In this document: positions 34,935 to 43,738 of the stretch, piece by piece
How the letters are laid out: every line of letters begins with the position of its first letter
Numbering within the stretch: position 1 is the stretch's first letter
Assembly: GCF_014646635.1 (NCBI RefSeq)
Contig: NZ_BMNQ01000001.1
Location: forward strand, 1-64,000
DNA: 64,000 nucleotides
DNA from: Lentibacillus kapialis
GTDB taxonomy: Bacteria; Bacillota; Bacilli; Bacillales; Amphibacillaceae
Direction of reading: 5' to 3'
Program-made: the position numbers and the translations under genes
The notes under the pieces: model-generated
Told to the model about the DNA's origin: nothing
Seen by the model: only the letters and a program-made list of their open reading frames with translations
Databases searched by the model: none

Positions 34935-35339
34935 ATGGGGGCAAAGTGGATAAAGATAGCTGTGATTTATTTTATTTTAGGTATTGCGATAGGGATGTTC
35001 ATGTCCTCAACGATCCAGCTTCAGTGGGCAGCTGCCCATGCGCATGTGAATTTAGCGGGATGGGCATCAATTGGCATCACAGGACTTGTTTATACCGCAT
35101 ATCCTAAAGCCGGTAGCAGCGTATTGGGGAAGTGGCATTTTTGGCTCTATAATATCGGTATGCCATTTTTACTTTTAAGCATGTTTATGGTGCAAATTCC
35201 AGGTATGCTGTCGTTTGCGCATATTTTCACTTTCGGCGGCGGTACAGCGGTAACTGCAGGAGTTGTTTTATTCATTGTAAACGTTTTTACTAATGTTCAT
35301 GAGGCCAATGCTTATAATCATAACAAACAGGTTTATTAA
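34935..35339 (+). CDS. cytochrome oxidase subunit I-like small membrane protein
   Basis: A 134-residue protein with four membrane helices. It resembles an isolated N-terminal piece of heme-copper oxidase subunit I or nitric-oxide-reductase-like proteins, with the histidine-containing helix HAHVNLAGWASIG and a later SFAHIFTFGGG. It is too short to be a complete oxidase. Such small proteins occur in Bacilli and may bind heme, but this is not shown. AAGGGGGAG precedes the ATG. Confidence 0.75.
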   Translation: MGAKWIKIAVIYFILGIAIGMFMSSTIQLQWAAAHAHVNLAGWASIGITGLVYTAYPKAGSSVLGKWHFWLYNIGMPFLLLSMFMVQIPGMLSFAHIFTFGGGTAVTAGVVLFIVNVFTNVHEANAYNHNKQVY

Positions 35340-35492
35340 GAGTGAGGATGACGGCCGGTGGCGCTAACTGTGAATGAATAGTGTATAATGGAATTGACTT
35401 CTAGGATCATTGGCCTCACTCTTCATGGATATGTTTCACTGAATGGTACACCCTACTTGTATAGAGTTTTATAAAAGGTAGGGACCAGGTAA

Positions 35493-37106
35493 ATGAACAT
35501 AGCAGACATAATGACAGTGGTTGGTTTTATCGTTGTTTTGATTATCGTGCTCATTCTGCTGGCAATAAGCATATACATATATTTTGTTGACCGTACACAG
35601 CGTCAGCATCCGGTGCTTCGCAATTATCCGGTTGTAGGGCGTGTGCGCTATTTTTTTGAAAAAATCGGTCCGGAGCTGCGTCAGTATTTTTTTAACAATG
35701 ATCGGGAAAGCAAGCCGGTTTCGCGTGAAGAATACCAGCACATCGTAAAAAAAGCGAAATATAAACGTGATGTGGAAGGATTCGGCTCGCAGCGCGATTT
35801 TGAAAAAGAAGGCTATTATATCCGCAATAGCATGTTTCCGAGATTGACTGAGGAATTAAGGATGGACAGGGAATCCAAAGTCACGACTGATCGTTATTTG
35901 CTAACCAAGGATCCGTTGTTCACACAACGTGAAGAACACCTGGAGAAGGAAAATTCACCCGCATATCTTCTTGATGAGGAAGATACGATTGTTGTCGGCG
36001 AAAATTGTAGGGAACCATTCAAACTCCGAGGACAGATTGGTATGTCGGCGATGAGCTACGGATCGCTTGGCGAACGGGCCATTTCAGCTTTGTCGGAAGG
36101 TCTTGGGATAGCTGGGGGGACATGGATGAATACCGGTGAGGGCGGTCTCTCGGATTACCATTTAAAAGGCGGGGGCGATATCATCATGCAGATCGGCCCA
36201 GGCATGTTTGGTCTCAGGGACAAAGAAGGCAATTTTAACTGGGATGAACTGAAGGAAAAAAGCCGGATTCCACAGTTGAGAGCCTTTGAAGTGAAATTGG
36301 CTCAGGGTGCAAAAACACGTGGTGGTCATGTAGATGCTGAAAAGGTTAATGAAGAAATTGCTCGCATCCGGATGGTTGAACCGTTCACCTCCATTGACAG
36401 TCCAAATCGCTTTCCGGAATTCGGCGATTTGCCTTCGTTATTTGATTTCATTGAGAAGGTAAGGGAACATTCCGGAAAGCCGGTCGGTATGAAAATTGTG
36501 GTGGGAAGCCATTTTGAAGCGGAAGATCTGGCAAAAGGGATACGTGACACCGGAAAAGGTCCTGACTTTATTACTATTGATGGCGGTGAAGGCGGTACAG
36601 GTGCATCGTATCAGGAGCTTACGGACAGTGTCGGGCTGCCGATTAAATCTGCTTTACCATTGGTGGATAACGCGTTGAAAAAACATGGTGTGCGGGAGCG
36701 AGTGAAACTAATTGCATCCGGAAAATTATTCTCGCCTGACAAAGCCGCGATTGCCCTGGCTATGGGTGCAGACCTCGTCAACATCGCCCGGGCATTCATG
36801 ATCACGGTCGGCTGTATTCAAACATTGAAGTGCCATTCCAATGTTTGTCCGGTCGGTGTTGCCACCACTGATCCGGATCTCCAGAAGGCACTGGTTGTTG
36901 ACGAAAAAAAACACCGGACAGCCAACTATCTCATTTCCATGCGGAAAGGGTTGTTCCGAGTTTCCGCTGCGGCAGGACTTGATTCCCCGTTACACTTTAA
37001 GCGTGAGCATGTCGTCTACAAAGATGAAAAAGGTAAAACATGGTCGCTGGATGACATTTATCAGTCGATGATTCAGCCTGGCGGAGAAGGGTCAATCAAC
37101 GCATGA
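35493..37106 (+). CDS. FMN-binding glutamate synthase-family protein (YerD-like)
   Basis: A 537-residue membrane-anchored relative of the glutamate synthase FMN/iron-sulfur domain; B. subtilis YerD is similar. One N-terminal helix (residues of about 5-30) is followed by a GltB-type barrel. GQIGMSAMSYGSLGERAI, DGGEGGTGASYQELTD and ASGKLFSPDKAA are characteristic FMN-binding stretches. C-x5-C-x4-C residues in GCIQTLKCHSNVCPVG form the iron-sulfur-type site. Without the amidotransferase domain, its actual reaction is unknown. AGGGACCAGG lies before the ATG. Confidence 0.88.
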   Translation: MNIADIMTVVGFIVVLIIVLILLAISIYIYFVDRTQRQHPVLRNYPVVGRVRYFFEKIGPELRQYFFNNDRESKPVSREEYQHIVKKAKYKRDVEGFGSQRDFEKEGYYIRNSMFPRLTEELRMDRESKVTTDRYLLTKDPLFTQREEHLEKENSPAYLLDEEDTIVVGENCREPFKLRGQIGMSAMSYGSLGERAISALSEGLGIAGGTWMNTGEGGLSDYHLKGGGDIIMQIGPGMFGLRDKEGNFNWDELKEKSRIPQLRAFEVKLAQGAKTRGGHVDAEKVNEEIARIRMVEPFTSIDSPNRFPEFGDLPSLFDFIEKVREHSGKPVGMKIVVGSHFEAEDLAKGIRDTGKGPDFITIDGGEGGTGASYQELTDSVGLPIKSALPLVDNALKKHGVRERVKLIASGKLFSPDKAAIALAMGADLVNIARAFMITVGCIQTLKCHSNVCPVGVATTDPDLQKALVVDEKKHRTANYLISMRKGLFRVSAAAGLDSPLHFKREHVVYKDEKGKTWSLDDIYQSMIQPGGEGSINA

Positions 37107-37116
37107 CATTAAATTT

Positions 37117-37195
37117 TGGAAAAACCCGGCATTCACCCGTCTTATAGTGAGTGCCGAAGTTTTCCTTATAATGTGTCATCCATATTTTTCTGACG
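37117..37195 (+). repeat. dispersed hairpin repeat, copy C (near full)
   Basis: Same plan as copy A, but the inner stem is GGCATTCAC / GTGAGTGCC instead of GGCATTCGC / GCGAATGCC, so both sides changed together. The tail is shortened (GTGTCATCCATATTTTTC, TGACG). Confidence 0.75.
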
Positions 37196-37201
37196 ATATG
37201 A

Positions 37202-37238
37202 AAAGAGGAGATTGCTTCCTGGGCAATCTCCTCTAATT
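37202..37238. terminator. terminator of the yidC region
   Basis: Twelve-base-pair stem AGAGGAGATTGC / GCAATCTCCTCT with a seven-base loop. T-runs are present in both directions. Confidence 0.85.
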
Positions 37239-37239
37239 T

Positions 37240-38046
37240 TCATGACGTTTCAGACGTTCTTTTCTTATGAGCTAAATAAATTTTCTTGGAAATCAGTGTC
37301 TGGCCAATAATGAATAATCCGCCGACAGCCCAGTACAATGGTAAAGCAGCCGGTGCATTCAGGGAAATGATTCCTATCATGACCGGTGAGATGAGGCCGA
37401 TGAAGGCCATTTGTTTCTTTTGCTGCGGTTCAAGGCCGATTTGCGAAACTTTAAACTGAGCAAAGTAAATGACAACAGCCAGAATAGTTAACAAAATATC
37501 GGTCTCTCCAAGGTCAAACCACAAAAATTGATGGCCCGTTATTTCTTGCGTGCCACGGATAGCCCAATAAAAAGCAATCAAAATCGGCATTTGGATGAGC
37601 ATGGGCAAACATCCTGCAAATGAGGCGATCGGATTGAAATTGTGCTTTTGATACAACTGCATCATTTCTTGCTGCATGTTCATGTGTGATTCCCGGTTTT
37701 TGTCGCTCTTGTATTTGTTCTGAATCGCGTCCATTTCTGGTTTGAGTTCTTTCATTTTATCCTGCATTTCCAGACTGTTTCTCGTCTACTTCAGCATAAA
37801 CGGCATGACTGCAAGCCGGATAATGAGTGTGATTGTGATGATTGACAGCCCATAGCTTCCGTTGAAAAAGGATGCCAGACCTTTGATTAACAAAGAGAAA
37901 TTGTAAACAAAGTAGTGGTTGAAAAACCCTTCTGTTTCAGCATCGACCGGTTCATTGCCCGATCCGCACCCTGCCAGAAAAATGATTAGAATCAGGCCGA
38001 CAAAGCTATATTTCTTCGCGAATGTGAATACAGATGTTCGATCCAT
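37240..38046 (-). pseudogene. yidC: YidC/OxaA membrane insertase with internal amber codon
   Basis: The locus encodes a complete YidC2/SpoIIIJ-type insertase of 267 codons. It has a lipoprotein signal with lipobox IFLAGC, the first core helix (GSYGLSIITITLIIRL), a cytoplasmic hairpin, the FAGCLPMLIQMPILIAFYWAI helix and two C-terminal helices. A single TAG at 37788-37786, in the same frame on both sides, interrupts it right after VMPFMLK, where relatives have a Lys/Gln-rich segment. No frameshift is present. Without suppression only an 86-residue stub is made. The ATG at 38046 has GGGAGG upstream. Another YidC elsewhere presumably covers the essential function. Confidence 0.8.
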
Positions 38047-38369
38047 CTAATGCCTCCCTGTTTTTTCATCAGTTTGCTGAGAAAAAAGGAAGCACGGTGG
38101 TCATTGTCATCGTCCGGTGCATCTATTCGCTTGGCTTTTTGAGCGATCCAAACCAAGATGTCCGTCGCTGCTCCAATGGATTCCCGGATTGGGACTGAAA
38201 GGATTTGGATTGAATGTGAATTTTTCGTGTACATATAGGCATGCCCGACAAACTTGTGTAAACCGAATCGAGTGATTTTAATGGTGCCCATAAGAGTCAA
38301 AAAGATACCGAAATAGAAGTAAAAGGGCGATGTATCTGCGAGCAGTTCGTACAATAATTCAATGACCAT
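37992..38369 (-). CDS. small membrane protein overlapping the yidC start
   Basis: A 125-residue protein with one N-terminal hydrophobic segment (FYFYFGIFLTLMGTIKI) and a charged remainder. It has a very strong ribosome binding site (AAAGGAGGTGAA) before its ATG, so translation is likely. Its last 18 codons run out of frame through the yidC start, and its SD lies inside it, suggesting the original stop may have been earlier. I recognise no family. It would be the first gene of a transcription unit with yidC. Confidence 0.6.
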   Translation of the reverse strand: MVIELLYELLADTSPFYFYFGIFLTLMGTIKITRFGLHKFVGHAYMYTKNSHSIQILSVPIRESIGAATDILVWIAQKAKRIDAPDDDNDHRASFFLSKLMKKQGGIRWIEHLYSHSRRNIALSA

Positions 38370-38633
38370 CTGTATTCACCTCCTTTGCTATGTTTGTAAA
38401 TATCACCTTTCTTCATTATACTATAGTGTGCTGAAAATAGTAAGTATGCATAAGCATTTTGAATTTTAGAAGAAAGAGGGTCGCTGACCGGGTCTTTCAA
38501 ATCCACTGATAGCTGTAGTTAAAAGTTTGTTTGAGTGAACCGATTTTACGGAATGGTTCAAGTACAATAGAATTTCGTTCGTGTGACATGATGCATGTGG
38601 AATCTGACAAGATGAAGGAGGCATCATTTTTTA

Positions 38634-39863
38634 ATGGGGATCTATCAATTTGAGAATTTGAAACGTTACAACCAAATCTTGCTGATAACCGGGATCATTA
38701 TAATCGCCTTTAATTTACGTGCAGCCATCACATCGGTTGGTCCACTGGCAAACGTCATCGGAGACGATTTGGGACTTGCCAGCTGGAGTGTCGGAATTTT
38801 GACCAGCCTGCCGCTCATAGCGTTTGCTGTGATGTCACCGGTTGCACCGAAACTGGGGGATAAATACTCTAACGAAACTGTACTGATCAATGGTATGGTA
38901 GTGCTCCTCATTGGAATTTTAACGCGCTTGGTTCCGATACCGATTTTCCTTTTCGGCGGGACCTTGCTGATTGGATTGGGAATTGCGGTATCCAATGTTC
39001 TTTTGCCCGGTATCATTAAGGAAAGATTTCCAAATCGGGTCCCGCTCATGACGAGTGTTTATTCCATCGCTATGGGGCTTGTGGCAGCTCTGGCATCCGG
39101 TGTCAGTGTGCCTCTTGCGAATAAAGTGGGTCTTGGCTGGGAATGGTCGCTTGCCGTTTGGAGTTTTCCCGCTTTTGCCGGCATTGTTATTTGGGTTTAT
39201 TTTGTTAAACGACGCCGTGCTGCTAATGAAGTAAGCGTTCAGTATGTAGCGGCAAGTGACGTGCGAATGTGGAAGTCGCGCCTTGCTTGGGAAGTTGCCG
39301 TGTTTCTTGGGTTGCAGGCTCTATTATATTACGTCATCATTGCGTGGCTGCCGGCTATTTTACAGGATTATGGTGTCAACAGCGGAACAGCGGGCTGGAT
39401 GTTGTCTTATGCCCAATTCATCGGACTACCGGCCAGTTTGCTGCCAATGCTGGCGGGTAAGCTAAAGTCCCAGAGTGGTATGACAATCGGCGTTTGTTTG
39501 TCGGCAGCTGTCGGAACCGCCGGGCTGTTGTTCGGTCAATCCAACGTTATCATGATCGCAAGTGTTACACTGCTTGGCATTGCGACAGGTGGATTATTTC
39601 CATTAGCTCTTTCCTTTCTGGGAATGCGAACAGGTGACGCCCGGCAGGCAGCGGAGTTATCAGGAATGGCGCAAGCACTTGGCTACTTTCTTGCGGCATT
39701 AGGGCCGATAGCAATCGGCTCGTTAAATGATATCACCTCAGGATGGGAGGTACCGTTGACAATGCTGCTTATCGTGTCAATCCTTATGGCTATTGTCGGA
39801 TATGGCGCCGGCCGGAATCGCACGGTTGAGGATGAATTCAAAGATATGTCTGAGCGTGAATAG
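38634..39863 (+). CDS. CynX/NimT-family MFS transporter (YycB-like)
   Basis: A 409-residue major facilitator with 12 helices. The early motif FNLRAAITSVGPL is typical of the CynX/NimT (cyanate/nitroimidazole) group, which includes B. subtilis YycB. The substrate is not predictable. AAGGAGG lies 12 bases before the ATG, slightly far. No linked genes. Confidence 0.88.
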   Translation: MGIYQFENLKRYNQILLITGIIIIAFNLRAAITSVGPLANVIGDDLGLASWSVGILTSLPLIAFAVMSPVAPKLGDKYSNETVLINGMVVLLIGILTRLVPIPIFLFGGTLLIGLGIAVSNVLLPGIIKERFPNRVPLMTSVYSIAMGLVAALASGVSVPLANKVGLGWEWSLAVWSFPAFAGIVIWVYFVKRRRAANEVSVQYVAASDVRMWKSRLAWEVAVFLGLQALLYYVIIAWLPAILQDYGVNSGTAGWMLSYAQFIGLPASLLPMLAGKLKSQSGMTIGVCLSAAVGTAGLLFGQSNVIMIASVTLLGIATGGLFPLALSFLGMRTGDARQAAELSGMAQALGYFLAALGPIAIGSLNDITSGWEVPLTMLLIVSILMAIVGYGAGRNRTVEDEFKDMSERE

Positions 39864-40090
39864 GACCCCGGGATTGACGTAACGTCACAAGATATTTAGA
39901 GAGAATTTGGCCGAATGAACGCATTTCGCGCTCAAACCCACCCGCACACTAAAAGGCGACGGCTATTCCATTTTGTATTCACCTATTCAACAGGGTATTG
40001 CCATCCATTAATCCGTGCTAAAATGTAAGTGTTATACTGTCAGTGCCTGCAATGGCAAGCAGCTATTCTAAACCAGAAGGAGTCCTGAAT

Positions 40091-40705
40091 ATGTTTAAAA
40101 AAATCGCGTCTGATGCGCTTGGTCTATCGGACATCGGCAAAATTATCGGCCCGGAGGACTATGACAAAACCGATGCTGATGATTATGTCCGGCACGAGGA
40201 TGATGAAAAAATTTATTTTCTTATTAAAACAAAAGCGGATGAATATTGCTTTACCAACACCGCCTTGATTCATGTTGACGGGGAAAATGCAGCCTCTTCC
40301 AAACGGACGCTGAACCGTTATCCGTATGCGCAGCATAACATTTCCAATGTATTTCTTGAGACTGCCGGCAAGATTGATATGGACATTGAAATTAAATTCA
40401 CGCTTGGTAATCAGGTTTTTAGCATTGATGTCCATAAGGATGAGCTCGAAAAATTGAAGGATTTGTACAAGGCACTGTTGTATATTGCGGAAACCATGTA
40501 TGAGAATGAAATTATCCTGGAAATGGGCAATCAGAGTCTGGATAGAGCGGTGAACGTGTTGCAGCATTCAAGAGCAGCGGAAATCGATTTGGCGAATCAG
40601 TATAAAGAGCTTACGGAATATGGATTTTCCTGGCTGAAGTCTGTAAGAGAAGAATACCACGCCAAAGACTTCGGTGCTATTTTTGAAAAGTATATTAATA
40701 ACTAA
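40091..40705 (+). CDS. PH-domain protein, YvbH-like
   Basis: A 204-residue soluble protein with an N-terminal bacterial PH domain (residues of about 1-125: EKIYFLIKTKADEYCFTNTA, then FTLGNQVFSIDVHKDE). A C-terminal helical extension (QSLDRAVNVLQHSRAAEIDL) matches the YvbH oligomerisation region. Function is unknown. GAAGGAG precedes the ATG at 40091; a start 16 codons upstream has no ribosome binding site. Confidence 0.85.
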   Translation: MFKKIASDALGLSDIGKIIGPEDYDKTDADDYVRHEDDEKIYFLIKTKADEYCFTNTALIHVDGENAASSKRTLNRYPYAQHNISNVFLETAGKIDMDIEIKFTLGNQVFSIDVHKDELEKLKDLYKALLYIAETMYENEIILEMGNQSLDRAVNVLQHSRAAEIDLANQYKELTEYGFSWLKSVREEYHAKDFGAIFEKYINN

Positions 40706-40711
40706 TAACGG

Positions 40712-40750
40712 AAGAGCTGGACATGCTACGGCATCGTGCAGCTCTTTTTA
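40712..40750 (+). terminator. terminator
   Basis: AAGAGCTG / CAGCTCTT with a 19-base loop, followed by TTTTATA. Confidence 0.8.
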
Positions 40751-40752
40751 TA

Positions 40753-40781
40753 GCGTCAGAAACGATAAATTATGGATGACC
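40753..40781 (-). repeat. dispersed hairpin repeat, tail-only fragment D
   Basis: Matches the tail of the repeat family (GCGTCAGAAA, ATAAATTATGGATGACC), with no hairpin. It may be a breakpoint: the sequence after it (40783-40925) reads as protein-like (LPSKLFQEWVSEAVRTF) without a start or ribosome binding site, possibly a gene remnant. Confidence 0.55.
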
Positions 40782-40925
40782 GGCTGTGTGGAGGAGAAAG
40801 GGATAAATGGCAAGCACATTGCCCCACTTGTTTATCAAATGGATTCCCAAAACCCAACCCGCACGCTGACAGACTTGCCAAGCAAGCTATTTCAGGAGTG
40901 GGTCAGTGAGGCTGTGCGTACTTTT

Positions 40926-41552
40926 TCAAATCTCTACCCGGCTGAAGGGAAGTAACAATTTAATACCCCGCTTATTTCCCGGCCAAAATCGCATATCTGT
41001 GAGTAAATGGCTTCCGTAAGCTAAAACAAGTGCCCAATATAAGCCTTGAATCATAAACTCCTGGTCGATATAATAAGCAATCATCGCAAAAAACAACCAT
41101 CCAATGAATGAATGTGTATAACTTCTATGCGGCACCAGGGCGGCAGCCACGACATAAACACCGAGCATCCACACCCATATTTCTGAAATGAATATGCCAC
41201 CTGCAACAATGGCGGCCCCGCTTAAGAATAACATTAGTTTTTGTGAAAATATCGGTGCTATAAATAACAGAAATGCTCCAAGCGCCAGTCCGATATACTT
41301 TTCCGTCCCGGTTAGGCCAAACCAGGTATAAGCACCGGCTAAAATCCCGATTATCCTTACCAGATTCTGAATCGTTTTATGTGACAGTGAAATTTTATTG
41401 GCTAGTTTTCCGGCTGTATCCAAGTCTGGTGCGAGCGCGGCCATTACTCCAGCACCCATCATGACAGTCGTGTTAACAGCATCCTGCCCTGTTGATTGCG
41501 CAACAGCAATGGCGGTTCCCGCGCCGACTAATGCATGTATTTTTCCGTCCAT
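40926..41552 (-). CDS. membrane-bound metal-dependent hydrolase, YdjM/DUF457 type
   Basis: A 208-residue integral membrane protein of the YdjM family. It begins MDGKIHALVGAGTAIA, with His6 and the ALAPDLDTAG segment supplying putative metal ligands. PHRSYTHSFIGWL and GSHLLTDMRF provide further conserved His and Asp residues. About six hydrophobic helices. The family is related to phospholipase-like metal hydrolases, but its substrate is unknown. GAGGGGACTG precedes the ATG at 41552; the longer frame upstream lacks a ribosome binding site. Confidence 0.85.
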   Translation of the reverse strand: MDGKIHALVGAGTAIAVAQSTGQDAVNTTVMMGAGVMAALAPDLDTAGKLANKISLSHKTIQNLVRIIGILAGAYTWFGLTGTEKYIGLALGAFLLFIAPIFSQKLMLFLSGAAIVAGGIFISEIWVWMLGVYVVAAALVPHRSYTHSFIGWLFFAMIAYYIDQEFMIQGLYWALVLAYGSHLLTDMRFWPGNKRGIKLLLPFSRVEI

Positions 41553-41776
41553 TGTCAGTCCCCTCGTATGTATGATGACAGAGTTATTATACAGGATATG
41601 AACTTGCTTGTGCAGGGGTCGGATGCGCAACATCAACCTATTATTTCATCAGCACAATCACAAATTTGCCAACAATATACCAGGAGCATTCATTTAACTT
41701 GTGTTACATGAATGGGCTTTCCGGCATAGGCTGGGATTGGAAATATTTTATCTGTAAAGAGGAGGACATTGCTGTT

Positions 41777-42757
41777 ATGACGATGCAATCAACTGAAGCG
41801 AACTGGCTGGACCGTTTGGAGGAGTGGACGGAGAAATGCGAACAACTGGTGGGTTCTCTGGACTCACGATCAGATCAATTGCCTGATGAAAACATTGATA
41901 CAAATGAGTGGAAGAACCGCTTTCAGGAACTGCGTGACAAGGTTGGGATTTACCGTGATCAACTCCACGAGGAGGGAATAGCAGATGCTGCTGCCAAGCT
42001 GGATTCACTGAATGCAGAAGCGCACCAGCTCAAAAGTGAATTCACTCAAGTGATGGAAAGAGATAGATTCAACGGACTGTCAGATGACAATGCCTATGAT
42101 GCAAGTGATGAAGACCGAAAATCCACAACAGAAGTTCCAATCGGCGGACATACCCTGCCGCCGCTTCCGTATGACTACAATGCGCTGGAACCACATATTA
42201 ACGAGGAGATTATGCGGCTTCATCATGACAGTCATCACCAGGGTTATGTGGATGGCTTGAATAAAGCCGAAAAGGAGATGCAGAAGGCCCGTAAGAATGG
42301 TGATTTTTCACTGATACGGCATTGGGAAGATGAAGCAGCATTCAATGGAGCCGGACACTACCTGCATACGATTTTCTGGGAAAATATGAGTCCTGACGGC
42401 GGCGGCAAACCGCACGGCGAGATTGCAAAAGAAATTAAACAAACATTCGGCGATTTTAATAAGTTTAAAGAGCACTTTTCCAAAGCGGCTGAAAATGTTC
42501 AGGCAGTCGGCTGGGCCATTCTGGTGTGGTCACCGCGATCACACCGGACTGAAATCCTGCAGGCCAAAAAGCACCAGAATCTGACACAGCAGGATGTCAT
42601 TCCGCTGCTCGTGCTTGACGTATGGGAGCACGCATATTATTTGCAGTATTACAATAAACGTAAAGATTACATCGATGCGTGGTGGAATGTTGTTTGCTGG
42701 AACAGTGTGAACCAACGATTTAGCGAGGTACGGAAGGTCAAGTGGAAGCCGTATTAG
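41777..42757 (+). CDS. sodF: superoxide dismutase [Fe/Mn], SodF-like, with N-terminal extension
   Basis: A 326-residue protein. Residues of about 120-326 form a complete Fe/Mn superoxide dismutase: LPPLPYDYNALEPHI, the metal histidines in MRLHHDSHHQGYV and AGHYLHTIFWEN, the Gln/Trp region AVGWAILVW, and the signature DVWEHAYYLQY. The first roughly 115 residues are an acidic, probably coiled-coil extension like that of B. subtilis SodF. The true length may start at ATG 41777 or 41783; AAAGAGGAGG is about 11 bases before the first. Metal choice (Fe or Mn) is not resolved. A strong terminator follows. Confidence 0.92.
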   Translation: MTMQSTEANWLDRLEEWTEKCEQLVGSLDSRSDQLPDENIDTNEWKNRFQELRDKVGIYRDQLHEEGIADAAAKLDSLNAEAHQLKSEFTQVMERDRFNGLSDDNAYDASDEDRKSTTEVPIGGHTLPPLPYDYNALEPHINEEIMRLHHDSHHQGYVDGLNKAEKEMQKARKNGDFSLIRHWEDEAAFNGAGHYLHTIFWENMSPDGGGKPHGEIAKEIKQTFGDFNKFKEHFSKAAENVQAVGWAILVWSPRSHRTEILQAKKHQNLTQQDVIPLLVLDVWEHAYYLQYYNKRKDYIDAWWNVVCWNSVNQRFSEVRKVKWKPY

Positions 42758-42772
42758 GATTGTAGTTTAGGT

Positions 42773-42812
42773 AAAAATCCCGTACCATGATTATCGTGAT
42801 ACGGGATTTTTG
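42773..42812 (+). terminator. terminator after sodF
   Basis: Twelve-base-pair stem AAAAATCCCGTA / TACGGGATTTTT. Confidence 0.92.
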
Positions 42813-42818
42813 TGCTCT

Positions 42819-43154
42819 AACTTGAGCGGGAACGGCTCCAACTCGTGCGAGAGCGGCTCCAACTCGTGCGAGAGCGGCTCCAACTCGTGCGAGAACGACT
42901 CGAACTCGTGCGAGAACGGCTCCAACTCGTGCGAGAACGACTCGAACTCGTGCGAGAGCGACTCGAACTCGTGCGGGAACGGCTCCAACTCGTGCGAGAA
43001 CGACTCGAACTCGTGCGAGAACGGCTCCAACTCGTGCGAGAACGACTCGAACTCGTGCGAGAACGACTCCAACTCGTGCGAGAACGGCTCCAACTCGTGC
43101 GAGAGCGACTCCAACTCGAGCGAGAGCGGCTCCAACTCGTGCGAGAACGTCTTC
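42819..43154. repeat. 21-bp tandem repeat array, 16 units
   Basis: Sixteen head-to-tail units of exactly 21 bp with consensus AACTCGTGCGAGAACGRCTC plus C or G. The first and last units are partly degenerate (first reads AACTTGAGCGGG). Units vary only at a few positions (A/G at 14, G/A at 17, C/G at 21). Because 21 is a multiple of three and the unit lacks stops, several frames on both strands stay open and give false ORFs (for example repeated SHELEPF on the minus strand). The GC content is clearly above that of the flanks. It directly follows the sodF terminator and abuts a truncated PfpI-like fragment. Confidence 0.92.
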
Positions 43155-43194
43155 AATCCGAGTGAATATCGCACCATCAATGCGGGTTTTTGGT

Positions 43195-43455
43195 CAAGGC
43201 GGAAAAGATTTCTTTGAGGCAAACAAACCTGTTGCGGCGGTCTGTCATGCGGCGCAGGTTCTTACAACAGTAAAAGAGCATCTTAATGGCAGAGAAATGA
43301 CAGGCTATATTGCCTGCAAGCCAGAAATAGAAGCGGTAGGCTCGACTTATATTGAAGAACCGCTCCATACTGATGACAATCTGGTATCAGGACATGCCTG
43401 GCCTGATATGCCAGGATTAATGAAAGAATTTATCAAGCAGGTAAATGCATCGTAG
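43195..43455 (+). pseudogene. 3' fragment of a DJ-1/PfpI-family gene
   Basis: Reads KDFFEANKPVAAVCHAAQVL, then GHAWPDMPGLMKEF at the end. This is the C-terminal half of PfpI-type glutamine-amidotransferase-fold proteins, including the nucleophile elbow AVCHAAQ. The N-terminal half (about 90 residues) is missing, replaced by the tandem repeat array. No ribosome binding site or proper start is present. It is a decayed gene whose 5' part was lost, probably during creation or expansion of the repeat. Confidence 0.75.
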
Positions 43456-43589
43456 AAACAGAGAGGAGCAGCTTTAGCATCATGAACCGTCGTTGTATAA
43501 CCCATTGGCAGCTTATTCTTTTCTCATTGGGCAAGAATATCCCTAGTTTAAAAGATATTACCGCTGAGTGAAATTTCGCTTTATAATGT

Positions 43590-43632
43590 AAAACGTCGAT
43601 ACTCGCTTTAGGGCAGAGCGAATATCGACTTG
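43590..43632. other. hairpin in the gap upstream of the HAD gene
   Basis: GTCGATACTCGCT pairs with AGCGAATATCGAC around a nine-base loop. It looks like a diverged core of the dispersed hairpin repeat without its tail. The rest of 43456-43738 has no gene. Confidence 0.5.
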
Positions 43633-43738
43633 GCATACCACACTTTTCCCTGAATACTTCACCAAATCTTTACACCGTATTAACGACCACTTTACACTCG
43701 AGTGGTATGGTTGATGTATAAAAGGGAGGGAGAAAAAT

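Noticed and set aside
37240-38046. Two separate genes or a frameshift in yidC
   Set aside because: Both parts are in the same frame, separated by one TAG; together they make one family-length protein.
40783-40955. Protein-like frame ending LYPAEGK next to a repeat fragment
   Set aside because: No start or ribosome binding site and it overlaps a real gene on the other strand; at most a remnant, so not listed as a gene.
42819-43154. CRISPR array
   Set aside because: Units are contiguous with no unique spacers and there are no cas genes.
42791-43222. Open frames across the 21-bp repeats, one on the minus strand and two on the plus strand
   Set aside because: They are products of a stop-free 21-bp unit; no ribosome binding sites, and all frames are equally open.
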